Source: Seriola aureovittata
Taxonomy: Eukaryota; Chordata; Actinopteri; Carangiformes; Carangidae
Length of the DNA stretch: 64,000 bases
Direction of reading: 5' to 3'
NCBI RefSeq assembly: GCF_021018895.1
Contig: NC_079384.1
Span: 4,574,140 to 4,638,139, forward strand
A program made the position numbers and the translations under genes. Positions 47,801 to 60,484 of this stretch are shown in pieces; position 1 is the stretch's first letter; the number at the start of each line of letters is the position of its first letter. The notes beneath the pieces are model-generated. The model had not been told where the DNA came from, ran no database searches, and saw nothing but the letters and a program-made list of their open reading frames with translations.

Positions 47801-50800
47801 ATGCACCAAATCTCAAAGCACTGTCGGAGATGTTCTGAGGAAATCGATGACGAGAGGCTGACTTTATCTTTAGCTGCAAAAAGACAAATGCACATGTTGT
47901 GGTGATAAAACGACCAGCTGTGAGGATATTGCCTGTGGGAATGTGGGTTTGTGTATGTTCTTGTGTGTCCAGAGGAAATGCAGTCATACATGCATTCAGT
48001 CTCGGTGTCCGGTTAAAGAGCGCACTTCCCATCTGTCCTCTCCCGTGTTCCCGTCCACTGATGTCTGCTGTTAAAAGAGCAACACAGAAAAACACCCCAC
48101 ATTAATTATTTGCCTCACGTCAGGGGAATGCGAGAGGCTGTTTTAAAAATGTCTTTACAGGGCCAAAGCAACGTTATGTGTTATGTTTTTTTTTCCCCAG
48201 AAACAGGTTATCCTTTAACAGCCACTGTGAGCCTCAGACAGCATCCACAAACCTCTCATATGAACCTTTATACCTTGTTTATGGTTCATTTCACACTTCA
48301 TCACGTGTCTGTCAGGGCATTGCTTCATGTCTCTGTTTTGTCGTGCCATTCAATGAATCACTTCCCTTTTGTTACTGCCCGCATTTCATACACACTGTCC
48401 ACCACGCCACACTTACTTCCATAAACCGTTGCTATTTCTTTAATTTGTATTTCTACCTCTGGGGAGCTTTTAAACATGGTGCAGGCATTCTTATTCCATA
48501 TTTTCTTTTAGTCTAGCTCATATTTTACTATCTACAAGGAATCCACAATGAAAACACAAAGACACCGGACAGAAACAATACAAATCTTTAAAGAAAATAA
48601 AAAATCTGAGGTATTTTACAGCATGAGAGTCTTTTAGCTTCCTCACATCTGCTTGCGCCAACTGTGCAGCATGTGCACTCTTTACAGAATCTCCTCTGTA
48701 GATATCGGAGAACGTGTCGGTCAGAGATAACCAGTCAGTCAGCCCTCCCTTTAGGAGAGGCGAGGGGTAGCTCACAATACAACACTGTATTATTTTGACA
48801 ACTTTAAATGTCGACCATCAACCTCAACGTCCTAACATATACTTAGTCGCTCTTTAAACTACGCCAGCTGACTTCCTTCTCTGCTCCCGTCATAATTACT
48901 ACGACCACAAGAGGTCGCCTGACAATAAAATGTAACCATGGGTCTTGGTTAGCTGCTTGCACAGACGTTTTTACAGCCGCACAGTCTCTGTAGGTGCCGG
49001 TGCAGCCACAATGTATGTATTGTAGGAAAATACAGTTGAAACAGTTAGTGGTGTAGCCAGTGTTAAACCTCAAGTGTTAAAATTTCCTGTTTTTCCTTTT
49101 TATTGTGTTGGTGAAGTGGTTTTTCTTGGGTTTTAGGATTTATTTATTAATTTATGAATTAATTCACTTATTCTTTGTTTTGTTTTTTTGGGCCAAAACA
49201 TTGTTATCTGGGAACGGTTGGGCATTTCTTACTGTTTTAGGACATTTTACAAACCAAACAATCATTGATAGATCAACAAAATAATCTTTAGATCAATCGA
49301 TAATGAAAATAATCATTAGTTGTAGCCCTACAAGAAACAATCCCATTCAATTTTCCCATTTCTGTAAGACCTAGTAGCAAATTAGCCAGTGGAACTCTTT
49401 ATATAACATTATATAAAGTATATATATTAGTATGAATAAATGCACTTCAGAAACATATAGACACTATACAAATATAGCCAACAAGAGGTGAAGCTTGTTT
49501 GAAAAGAGGATGCACGTATGGATAGTTTATTGTGTATTCTTGCATCAGGAGCTGAGATAACATACATTGCCTATGACCTACAGTTGAACATGTCTTTCGT
49601 TGTAATGTCTGGGAATACGGACCAAATCGTGTCGTCTTCAGACCCTCTCGCAGCACATGTCCACTACCACTTGAGTGATAGTGAGGAAGCCCTTTAGCTT
49701 CGGTCAGGATTCACACCGCTCCGAGTGCTAATCCTACACCACACCACGTCCTCCAAATTACTCCTCCTAAGCCGCCTGCACTATAAATAATTAGTTCGAA
49801 AGAAAGGCAACCCCTTGGACGTGTGCTGTCTCATCTGTACTCTTCTCCATTTTCCATCACTCCACTCCTCGGTGACTGGCACCTCTGCCTCGGGCATTTG
49901 TAGATGTAAGCTTAAGCCTGTTCACTTCCTACTGACGGTTTCTGTCTGACAACATAAGCTGAAGTGTCTGACAGTTGGCACTCAATTAAAAAAAAAACGT
50001 CGACTTTTGTAGCACAGAATTGCACCACAGCCTGTTCGGTTAAAAGAAAATGTTTATGCCAGCAACAACATAAAACTATTATGATAAATCATGGGGAGAT
50101 GCATCGTCAGCAGGTAACCATAGCTGGCTGAACTGCTGGTGCATTTTTAAAATGAGGTCAGATGTGTTACTTTCCGGATGCTAGCCTATTGTCTGCGTAG
50201 ACAGGTGAGTGTGTGACCCTCAGGTGTGGCTTCTACTCAAATAAGTGCTCTCCTCACCGAGGTGTGTTTTGTGTTAATACTAAGTGGTGGGAAACACGGT
50301 CATATTACATACACAGATATAGGCTAAAGATGCTTCATGCATATTGCAAACTCTGAATGACCTCCTAATTTTAGATTCGGATGACATAGTGAGGTGTGGA
50401 GGGGCGTTCTCTGTCTCTGGTGACAGCTAGCATTTCTCTCTGACGGCAGCTCTGTTTAGCGCTGCCAAGTGATGAAAGCACGGGATGTGAATTATATGGG
50501 AACATCATGTGGTTTGTTAATCAATCTGCGTATTCTGTGGTGTTTGAGTTTTACTCAAATCTCTCCACTCCATCCTAATTGTACACGTTGACAACAAATA
50601 AAACAATAGTAAATACAACACTTAAAGGTGCCGATAGAGCAGTGGAGCAAAGAGTGGGTCCCTCGTGCATTACACATGTTTGTTACACCTAAAGGAAACA
50701 CACAGTGCACAGAAACATAACGTTATATGTTCACCTGTGTTGGTGCTTTCAGGCGCCTGTTACTTACAATGGAACTTTGTGTTTTCCCTTTAACAAACGA

Positions 50801-52292
50801 TGTATATAAAAATCAATGCACATCTCCTGTTATTGGTCAAATGCAAATACTTTAGCATCACTGGACAAACACGCAGGCTTGCATTTATAAGTGTTGGATA
50901 TTTTTTTAATGCTTTTTACACCCTGTATGTCTCTGTGTTTGTCAGTTTTTGTCACTATCTATTATTTGCAGCGTCATTGTGGTATTCAAACCACTATTTC
51001 CATGCATTACACGCTATCTTGTATGTTGCTGTTCGCTGCTTCCTGTTTTTGCTTCATCCCCTGTCAGGCAAATTGCTAAAATTGTTTCATTGCACTTTGC
51101 TTAACACAATTTTAGTGCCTCCAATCAGCAGTGATCATATTAGATCAACAGAAATATCAAACGCTATTTCCTCTGGAAAAATACTGACAAATGGCAGTTC
51201 ACAGGCCGTCGCAAATTTGAAGGAAAAAGTGTGGTGTCTCTACCTGTAACAGTCCTCTGTGGCTTTTCCTTTCCATCGCAGGACGTAACGAGCCTCTGAA
51301 GAAAGATCGACCCAAGTGGAAGAGCGACTACCCGATGACGGAGGGCCAGCTACGGAGCAAGCGGGACGAGTTCTGGGACACGGCGCCGGCCTTCGAGGGC
51401 CGTAAGGAGATCTGGGACGCTCTGAAAGCCGCCGCCGTGGCACTGGAGTGCAACGACCACGAGCTGGCCCAGGCTATAGTGGACGGAGCCAGTATCACAC
51501 TGCCACATGGTAAGAACACAAAATACACATTCACAAAAACCAAATAGTTCGTACTCATGTCTGGGGGGAAAAGACAGTGATGGACTCAAATCCACTGATA
51601 TACATCAATCACTGGCTGATCCACAGTGAACAGAACTTATGTATAGATGTGCACAGAATAACTTGACCGTAAGTTTAAATAACAGCTTGCACTCGTTCCC
51701 TCTCCAGGTACTCTCACAGAGTGTTATGATGAACTCGGGAACCGCTACCAGCTGCCCGTCTACTGCCTGGCTCCACCTGTCAACCTCATCTCAGAACGCA
51801 GCGATGAGGACCCCAGCGACAGCCCCGAGCCCCCCGCAGCACCCAAAAAGGAATTCCAGCTCAAGGTACCGAACACACTTATCGGGTTGTTTTTAAATTT
51901 CAGCAACTTACACCCGACCGCTGACACGTTTCATATGTTATCAGATGTGTTAATGTCTTAATTCATAGAACCCCAGTTGTGCAAGTTCCTGTCTTGGTTT
52001 ATCCTTGACAGACAAATTTTTACCTGTGTTCCCCGTGTAGGTACGACTGTCCACAGGTAAGGACCTGCGCCTCAGCGCCAGCATGGCTGACACCATAGGG
52101 CAGCTTAAGAAGCAGCTGCAGGCCCAGGAGGACATCGACGCCACCCATCAGCGCTGGTTCTTCTCCGGCAAGTTGCTCACAGACAAGACGCGGCTGCAAG
52201 ACACTAAGATCCAGAAGGACTTTGTCATCCAAGTCATCGTCAACCCGCAGGCCCTCCGAGCCCCGAAGCCATCGCCCACCTCATCTGAATAG
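44671..52292 (+). CDS. ubtd1: Ubiquitin domain-containing protein 1 (UBTD1)
   Basis: Four exons: 44671-44752, 51282-51509, 51708-51865, 52041-52292; joined frame 239 aa (human 227). UBTD1 is a ubiquitin-like adaptor that binds UBE2D-type ubiquitin-conjugating enzymes and has been linked to p53/MDM2 and YAP control. Residues about 29-130 form the conserved N-terminal domain ([80 protein letters not shown]). An acidic/Pro linker ([15 protein letters not shown]) follows, then the ubiquitin-like domain from about 152 ([18 protein letters not shown] to [12 protein letters not shown]). It begins MGGCVGR, a possible N-myristoyl/palmitoyl signal. UBTD1 is preferred over UBTD2 by the KDFVIQVI block and the mms19 neighbour. 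Being from a fish, it may be one of two co-orthologues. Confidence 0.94.
44763..44836. repeat. (TG)37 microsatellite next to ubtd1 exon 1 donor
   Basis: 74 nt of pure TG beginning 10 nt after the exon-intron boundary (GTAAGACCTC then TG). Confidence 0.97.
47400..47660. repeat. AT-rich stretch with complementary ends (possible foldback element)
   Basis: AAAATAAAAAATAAAAAC and CAATAAATAAG on the left are loosely complementary to TTATTCATTTATTTATTTA on the right. Low complexity, so the pairing may be trivial. Confidence 0.4.
49225..49332 (-). repeat. Dispersed fish repeat copy (minus orientation)
   Basis: AAACCAAACAATCATTGATA, TAGATCAATCGATAATGAAA and ATCATTAGTTGTAGCCCTA are the reverse complement of the GGCTGCAACTAATGATTATT-type terminus seen at 20.63 kb. 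Confidence 0.65.
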
Positions 52293-53348
52293 CTAAGAAC
52301 AAAGAGGACAAGTGGAGAGGTGGTGCAGTGGGTGGCAGACACTAAAGGACCAGAGGTGCCTCCTAATGCTGGATTGAAATAAAACTGTGGAGGTACAAAA
52401 CTACATGAGGGAGAAACTCTACAGTGCTGCTTTCTTTCATCTACCACGTGTTGTATTTTGTTTTGTTTTTTTTTTTTGGGGGGGGTGGGACGGGGTATTT
52501 TGGGTTGGTCTTAACGTCAATCCAGTCACCACACTAACTCTGGAGATCCTCTTCCCCTTGTCTCTCTGAACCATTTGGAATGAAAGCAGAACTCGTGCTG
52601 ATGAGCAGCCTTTTCAACCGCAGACAGACGCTGCACATCACGCTGCACATGCGCTGCCGTTTTTCTCTGCACTGATGGTAACTAAGTGCCAATGGAAGAA
52701 ATGCAGAAGTGTCTGTGTTGGTTCTAGAGCACATTTCTACTAGGACTGCACTGCAATCCTCTACTCCTCCACAGATACAGGAAGGGAAGGCGAACATTTC
52801 TTGTTTCCCTTTTCTTTTCTTTTTCTTTCTTTTTTTTTTTTTTCTTTTATTGAGGAAATAATGTAATCTGAGCTTTTTTGCACATTTGAAGATTATTACT
52901 ATACTTTTGTGGTAGTTTGTGTGCCTTCTACATGAAACAAAAAAAGGGTCAATGTCCTGAAAGATGCTAGTTTTACCACTAGATTAAGCCTTCTGTATTT
53001 TTTTAGATTCAGGAACTCTTAGATTGACCCAAGCTATAACTGCTGCCTTTTTTCTTTTTGTTTTTTTGTTAGTTTTTTTTTTTTTTTTTTTTTAAATGAT
53101 TTCACGAATCTTGCTGAAAAAACATGGTGTGTGGGTGCTGGCGTGTGTGTTTGGGCAAAAGGAATATGTATTTTAGCCATATGATACATTTCAGTTTGAC
53201 ATAGCTCATAGACACAAGACTGTTTCCCTGGTCTACAAGTCATAGCTTTGCAATCAATCATATCATACTGTCTAAGGAATTACAAATTCCCATGCAAAAA
53301 AAATGATGGTCTTAAATTGGTCTTATTGATCACTTAATGACCCCCGGA

Positions 53349-53362
53349 CCACTAGGGGGCAG
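53349..53362 (+). promoter_or_regulatory. CTCF-like core motif
   Basis: CCACTAGGGGGCAG matches the vertebrate CTCF core consensus (CCASYAGRKGGCR) at essentially every position. A weaker related site, CCACAAGATGGAGC, occurs at 58250-58263. Confidence 0.5.
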
Positions 53363-54587
53363 CGACACAGCCCTGATATAATCACTTCAGTTGCTTGGGG
53401 CACCTGATGAATGTAAATCCAGTATTCATTCACCTTTTTTATCCTCGATATGGTTTAGGAAATTATAATATTTGTCACTTTTGTTCTCTAGATGTTTGAC
53501 CTTCTTCACCAGCATACAGATGTCTTAGAGTGAGCTGGTTTGCCAGAAATGGCTGCCAACAAGTTTTATATGCGGGGGGTTGGTGAGAGCCGTTAGGACT
53601 TGACCATATGGAGCAGTGAACCGAAACAATGAGCAGAAAAAGCTGCGGATTTGAGCGTCAGTTCTCAGCAGATCCAGCAGTACAAACTTTACATTACAGG
53701 AGTTATTTGTTTGTTTGTTTTTTTGTTTTTCCATTTAAAAAATATATATATATATTTAAAGGGCCACTTCACTGATTTTAGATATGAAGATCAGTTTACA
53801 TTACATGGTTAGTACTACTTTGCCTTCAAAACCAAAAGAGGTGTGGAATTTCAAAGATGTGGGCGTTTAACATTTATTGGAAAGGGTTGAAACAAATTTA
53901 TCATTTTATTTATGTTATAACTTCTTTTCTTCAATTGACAGCATACTTTGAATCCTGTACCACCACATACACATTAGACTTTACTTTTGTTTTAACCTCT
54001 GTCTAGGTCGGTAAACACATTTAGAGTCTTTGCACAAGCCATTCTGCCTGACAGTTAAAAATGTTTCTAACGAAGCAGTAAGCTACTGCCTTTTTTTCCT
54101 TTTATATAGTTGTACAGAGACAAACAATGTCAGTGTGTGCGCCGTGACTCTGACTGATTGTTGTTGTACAGCAAAGATTATTGTTTTGAAAGGAAAAGCT
54201 TTGTCCAGGTTTGTCCCCAGCCACAGTGGCTGCCAGAACACAGAAACATGTCGGCCTCGAACACGACTGCCCTGAAATGATGCCGGCAGCTCATGGCGGA
54301 CGTTGCCATTTGTCCTGACAGTCTGATTGGTACGAACGCATTAAAATACAGTGGCTATATTCACACTGCAGCTGAAAGTGCACGGTTTAGATATATCATG
54401 AGTGCTGTGCTGTGAACATCACAAATATCCACTCCAGACATTTATCGTACATTTGACTTACATGGCAAGTCACAAGGTCATATGACGCGACAGAGAGAGA
54501 GAGATGGCAGTAATTGGTATTTTAGGAGCCCTCTGAGTTTGGTCCATATTAATGGAGGCAAAGAAATGCCATAATGATTTCAATTTT

Positions 54588-54813
54588 AAAGGAGCTATTT
54601 GAAAGTTTTGGTATTGCTACATAGCTAGCGTTAGCATTAACAGCTGTTTACTTACCAGTCCAGTAGAAACGTTTCATGTTCAGTATCGAATACTATTCCT
54701 TCACTCACTAAGAGCTGTCTCCAGCGCTGAAAAGCCGATGTTAACTCTTCTTCTGTTTCTATTTCTATCACTTCTTTCCTTCCACTGAAGCTAGCTTGCT
54801 AACCAGCTAGCCC
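54588..54813 (+). repeat. Dispersed fish repeat, copy A
   Basis: Starts AAAGGAGCTATTTGAAAG, includes ATTGCTACATAGCTAGCGTT and GAGCTGTCTCCAGCGCTGAA, and ends near CTAACCAGCTAGCCCG. A diverged copy lies inverted at 60,311-60,484. Confidence 0.75.
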
Positions 54814-57800
54814 GACAAGACAGCGTATTCCGCGGTGGAGAAAACGTACAAATAACCCCTTTTTTAAATTGTGAAATTTAATCACTGCGGAATACTTTTG
54901 TTGTTGGATGTTGAAAATTAAATACCACTGAATTTATAGGACTGAAATATTTTAATTTGAAAACAATAACTGAATTTATATGGTTTGAATTATCCTCTGA
55001 ATTAATTTTACTTTATTCAAACGACTTAAACTTCATTGTTTTTCATTGTTACACACATTTACACACATGGAAACTTCAAGTATCCAGGGTGACTGGCAGA
55101 ATGTAACCTGGTAGGACGGAGGTCTGATGGCTAATAGATTATATTCGGATGGTTCGTTTGTTTGGTGCCTAGATTTCCTCGAGCGACTTGAGTTTCTGAC
55201 TTTACTTGAATTTCTCTGACTTACTCCGCTTTTGTCCATCGCCGTCACTTCCAGGTCATGTCGGTGTTAAATGCGTGTTATAGCTCAGAATAGATCAAGG
55301 CCTGCTTTGTGAACGTAGCCGGCGTTGTACCGCTGATGGACGCACAAGTCTGCGGCTCGATGAGCGTTGTTTTCATTCACTGCTCCTGTTGCACAGTTCT
55401 CCAGCAGTTTGATCACTGAGGAAGTGAAATAGTTCGAAACCTAACTGAGCCACACCCAAACACATCAAGAAAAATGTTTGTTTTCTAACATCTTTTCTAT
55501 ACAGTTTCAACTTTAAAGCTCATCACAATCACCCTGTTTTTTTTGTTTTTTTATTTACAGGACCTTTTTTTGTTTTTGTTCTTTGCTTCCCTTTACCAAT
55601 GGTTCTTTTGGGGATTTCTTGATCATTTTATGCAAACTTGAATAAGCATCATTTTTCTCTGTATGTGCAATACAATAGACATAGACCTCATATCTTCTTT
55701 TTGGTTCTGATAGATTTCATAGAGCACCAGCTATGAGTATTGTTAAAGTCATGTCAAGCGACAGGTACAAGCCTGCTACAATCTGACGCCTGTGTCGACT
55801 GTTTCAAATGTTCACGTTTGTCACTTTGAAATGTATTTCTAGTCTGATGCCTTGACCGTTCAGATGGGCTTTCATCTTTCACAGACAAAATATCTAAACA
55901 TTAAAAATGCCTACACAACTTTTCTTCCCCAGTGTCCATTGAGCATTCTGCCCTGCACGTCTCAGCTGTGCAGGTCAGGGTGTCATTGAGCCTCAGGTTG
56001 GGGAAAAGCTCTGCTGACGACTTTATCGATGGCGTCTTACAGCATCCTCGCTGAAGTGAGCCGTGGGTGGGTTTTTTTTTTTATTTTTTGTGTCATCTTG
56101 CGTCTCTGACTGTCATCTCTCCCTGTGCTTCACTGGCATTCGCCCTCTTTTTAAACTCAATGAAGTAACGTTGAGCAGAGGTTATCGTATCAGGTTAAAC
56201 TTAAAGGTACATCTTAATGAATTGTAAAAGGGCTTAAGGAACTTTTAAGGTGTCCCTCAGGTTGCAAACTAAAGAGAACTCCAGAAGGAAGCCCCTCGTA
56301 CCGTGCTGTAAAAATTACCAAAACCAATCCCCGTCCCACCAACAATTCAATACAGTGACTCTTATGAAGTCACACTCACAGCTAAGGAGAGCTCTCTGTT
56401 TTAAGGGAAGGCCCCATGAAAAATGTGCTATGAAATGGATGAGATCTTGTTTTTTTTTTTTGTTTGTTTTTTTAACTGATGGTTGCATGTGTGGAAACCT
56501 ACCATGATAAATCATTGGAAGAAAAATGTAGCAAAGTCTAATCTTCAAATTAGTATTTGAAGTAAATGCATATGTTTCCTCCATTCCCCGACACTTGTGT
56601 TTAGTTGTAGTGCAGAAAGTTGAGTGTGTCTCACAGCAGCAGACAGTTTGACTAGTAGGAAAAGCAAAGGTGTTATTAATAACATTAACAATGGCTCTGT
56701 GTCCCAGTGAGCCAACATGTGAAAACCCAGAACCCTGAGACTGAAGCAGCTAAATGGAATCCAGCCATCGTTCATTTTATTATTTATACCTGTGCTTTAA
56801 CCTTAGACAGCCCTGCTTTTGACAGGCTGACAGGCACCGCAGAATTAACAGCGTGAGCAGAGTTTGTACATTCCCACATAGTCCTATGGTCTCTAATCAA
56901 GCAAAGTGGAAACACCTGTGAGCCGACCCTCAGGGTGCACGGGGCTTCCGGTCTCGTTAAAATGCTCTTCTCCACCCCTCAACGTGGGACGGAGGCTTCT
57001 ACGTTGGCCTTCTGTGTGAAATGATCAAAACTCATTGAGTTGAGAAAGCTTCATGGTTTACAGCGCTAGTCCAGTTCCCCTCCGCAAATCAGACTCATTG
57101 TCAGACACTGACATCACACCTTCTGCAGAGGGTCTGTGAATTTGACCTCAGTTGTGATTTTTTTCTTTTTTCTTTTTTAAGTAAAGTTTAATCCCACTGA
57201 CACTGAGTCACATCTCTCATTTTAGTGAAGACACTTTAGAAAAATTCTGTTCAATCTGCAAGAAGTCGAGTACCAAAAACGTTCAGGTGTAGAGGAGAGG
57301 AGAGGTGGTAGAAGTAGTGCTCAAGTCAACCCAGTGCAAATTTCAGATATTTGGAGATTTTTAACATAAGGTCCACTTGCTAGCTTTTTCCAGACCTTTC
57401 AACCACATCTCGTGGTCTTCCTCAGTGGAGTTTGCTTAGTAAACGTAACAAAACTCGGCAATCGCCCCAAACTTCTCTTCTGAGAAACACCTCGAGATGT
57501 GTGAAAGCCCCAGAAAAACTTTGTAAGCACAGTTTTCCACAGTCAGGAGCAGTGTAAATGGACTTGGATCATAACACCAATCAAGATGCAACACTTATTG
57601 TTTTGCACTCATTCGAATGTATGTAAACTTTTACATCGCATATAAGACCTGACTTAGACAAAAATATAATGATGTCTGCATGACGTCGTGCACATGTATG
57701 TTAATGATACACAGATGAAATTGAATTGCATATGAAGTTGTTTATTAAGCTGGTTATACAGTAAAAAGCCATAGTAGGCCGGAAATATTTATTTTTCACT

Positions 57801-58130
57801 TGTAACAGCAAATAACATCACGATCCTCTCCTTTAAAAACTCAAATTCCCAAAAGACACTGCAGTTAGATAAATCTTATTGTATTAACACATTAACAGCT
57901 AAACCACTTAAATAATTTTTTTTTCAAATTATCTATACCACCTAAGTATGTGTTTAAAAAATAAAAAAATAAAAAAATCTGTATATTTAGTCAAAGACAG
58001 AAATCAAGTCATTATATGGACATTTCTTGATGATGAATGACACCCACAATTTATTTTACTACTTGGTGTGTTCATTTATATGCTGAAATCATTTTAAATC
58101 ATGTTTTTAAACTGTTGAATAAAATCAAAC

Positions 58131-60310
58131 TATTGTAAAAATGAAGATTGTTTTCTGCTTTTCTTCCTTGGAATGAATTAAATCAGACGTGATTGAGTTA
58201 AGCCCAGCTTGTTGATCACATGCTGCAGCAAAGTCTTGATTTATCGTCACCACAAGATGGAGCTCTGCTCCTCTGCAAATACTCCAGTGAACCTTGGCTT
58301 CTTCGACAGGGGGAATGAACATGAGTAGACTGAACACACACACATAGCCTTGTTTGTTTTAGCCAACATATTCAGGCATAAATCAGATGATTTACAGTGT
58401 GTTCCTTGAAAGCAGTGTTTCCCAACCTGGAAGGTTTGAAAAAGCACCATGGAAAAGTTCTGTTTCAAAAAACAAAGTTTGTGCTTTAGCATTTCTTGGA
58501 GGAGGGAATGAACTCAGAAAAGTTGCTTTTTGGCTCACTCCTGCTTAACCCTCCTTATGTTTCCTTCATGTAATGATTTCCTACATTTCCCAAAATACCT
58601 TTCGACACCCCTGAAATGAGGGTGTGGACAGTTGCAATCAAAGGTAGCTTTATGGGCATATAAATGGTTTGGAAGTGTTTAGCTGTGGGCTACTGTACAC
58701 GTGTGTACAAGTTACTCATGCACAGAATTCAACAATCCTCAACAACATTTCCCAGCAGCCACCTGTCAGTCACACAGGATGGGTGGGAAGGTGGGAGGAT
58801 GGTCTTTATGGAGTTTTCTTTTGATTAAGTTTGAGGTTCTGTAGGTGGGACTCTTTTCTTCAGCTGTTGAATTGTGATGAGAATCAACAGTTGCGGTAAT
58901 CACCAATTTTTTCCCTCTGTTTATACCAAACACACTGTAACTGTAAAATCTGTAATTTCCTGTCTGAAAGGCAGGAAAAGGCTGCTAGACACCAACTATA
59001 AGTGAAGCAGAAAATTGATCAACTGTGCTCAGGTTCAAGTCCATACTTTGTCTTGTAAATCACCAATGAAGTCTCTTTCATACTGGCACTTCCTGTGAAA
59101 ATACTGCCCATTATTACTGTCATGCTGCACATCTTGTTGCAGCTAACATCACCCTCCTTGTACATGGAGAGGGAACTTTTTAAGCCTTGCAACTCTGACT
59201 CGTTTTCTCTTTCAGTCTCTGCAAATACAGTCAACACGGGGTCTCCGGAGGGCTGTGGTGCACCGGGCCTGGAAAAAGCCCCTATTGACGGTGGAATTTC
59301 ACAGAGAGCGCTGTTTGTGGTCACTCGCCCAGTCAGCCTTATTCTAAGCTCTGTTACCCCCACCGACAGTCCCGGGATGACCCTGACGCCACAGCAGAGA
59401 GTTTGGAGGGTTTGGACAGAAGCATATGTCTAAGGGGTCATAACAATGTCCAAGGCTTATGATTTTAATTTGACTTTGGATCTCATTCAGTCTGTTTTAT
59501 GAAACTCCCACATCGTAATGTGTGTGTCTGATTTTCTTTCCCTCTGCCTCTTTCCTGTGAGCAACAAAACCACTGGAGTGGACACCATAAAGTTTAACAC
59601 TAATCCTCCCCAATGAACTACAAAATCATGATTGAAATTTTATATGATAACTTTAACATACATTGCTTGAAAGTACCAACTGACAGTGAAGCCAAGACTT
59701 ATCCCCTTTTTAAATCTATGTAAAGTATATTATTTAAATGATCTATTTTCATATCTATATGCATACTGGTTTGAATACGTTTGTTTTGGGACTGACAGCA
59801 GGTTAGTTTAAACAAAGACAAAACAAACCTGAGTTTGTCAAACTGAATCACAAAGTCAAGCTACAGCCACACCGTACATTTGCCCGGGTGAAAGTCTGTT
59901 CTCAGTATGATGGAAAGTCTGCCCCACAGGATGTGGTCAATCAAAAATGAGAGAAAAATAAAAAAATTGTTCAGATAAAAACCTGGACTCTCCAGCAAAT
60001 TTCATCTACACCCCCACCAGACATGAGCTGTATGTTGTTTCATTGTCGGAAATTCCCAATTTATAGGCTGTAATTACAACTTCAGTGGGTTCCACTCCCG
60101 CTGACCATCAAACTTACCCGCACAAAACAGTAAAGCTAATGGTCAGCAGTGTTTTCTAGTTAGTGCAAACAATATGAGAAGGGTCCAACTGTAGACTTAT
60201 TGCTGCTGGGGGACCCAAGGTTTGCTAACCCACAGACAGGCTCATAATACGACCTCTACATCTTCAATGCAGATTGTAGGTTACAGTGAGTCACTGTCAG
60301 AAAGTGGCGG
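58131..60310. other. Intergenic, no gene recognised
   Basis: Both strands read. The open frames at 59019-59363 (-) and 59095-59433 (+) overlap each other and show no family resemblance or splice support. Confidence 0.45.
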
Positions 60311-60484
60311 GCCAGGGCTAGCTGGTTAGCTAACGTCAGTAGAAGTAAAAATAATGGAGACAAGAGTTAACATAGAGGTAAATAAAATGGAATGAAGTTT
60401 GATACTGAACCTACAACATTTCAACAGTTGTTAATGTTAACGCTGGCTATGTAGCAATAGCAAAAATGACAAAGAGCTCCTTTA
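60311..60484 (-). repeat. Dispersed fish repeat, copy B (inverted relative to copy A)
   Basis: Its reverse complement begins AAAGGAGCTCTTTGTCAT, continues ATTGCTACATAGCCAGCGTT and ends TTAGCTAACCAGCTAGCCCT, matching the order of blocks in copy A with an internal deletion. Confidence 0.75.

Larger units (their letters stand above)
44837..51281 (+). other. ubtd1: ubtd1 intron 1 (long), no gene recognised
   Basis: About 6.5 kb. Both strands were read for exons and none recognised. It holds a dispersed-repeat copy near 49.23-49.33 kb and an AT-rich inverted-repeat stretch at 47.4-47.66 kb. Open frames such as 50800-51249 (+) are AT-rich and show no family features. Confidence 0.5.
52293..58130 (+). 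other. ubtd1: ubtd1 3' UTR / downstream region
   Basis: T-rich with several poly-T runs (52.83, 53.08, 56.07, 56.45 kb) and no coding exon seen. AATAAA at 52378-52383 would give a very short 3' UTR; another AATAAA near 58,118 would give one of nearly 6 kb. Which is used cannot be told from sequence. The region includes a CTCF-like motif and a dispersed repeat. Confidence 0.4.

Noticed and set aside
50800..51249. 149-codon plus-strand frame in ubtd1 intron 1
   Set aside because: AT-rich, hydrophobic by composition (Phe/Leu/Tyr), no homology recognised, and it ends inside the intron next to exon 2.
52801..53090. Poly-T rich stretches as possible retrogene poly(A) tails
   Set aside because: No intron-less coding copy adjoins them and no target-site duplications were seen. 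They look like ordinary T-rich UTR sequence.
59019..59433. Overlapping open frames on both strands (114 and 112 codons)
   Set aside because: No family resemblance, no splice or promoter context, and mutually overlapping. Consistent with a locally stop-poor, GC-richer patch.
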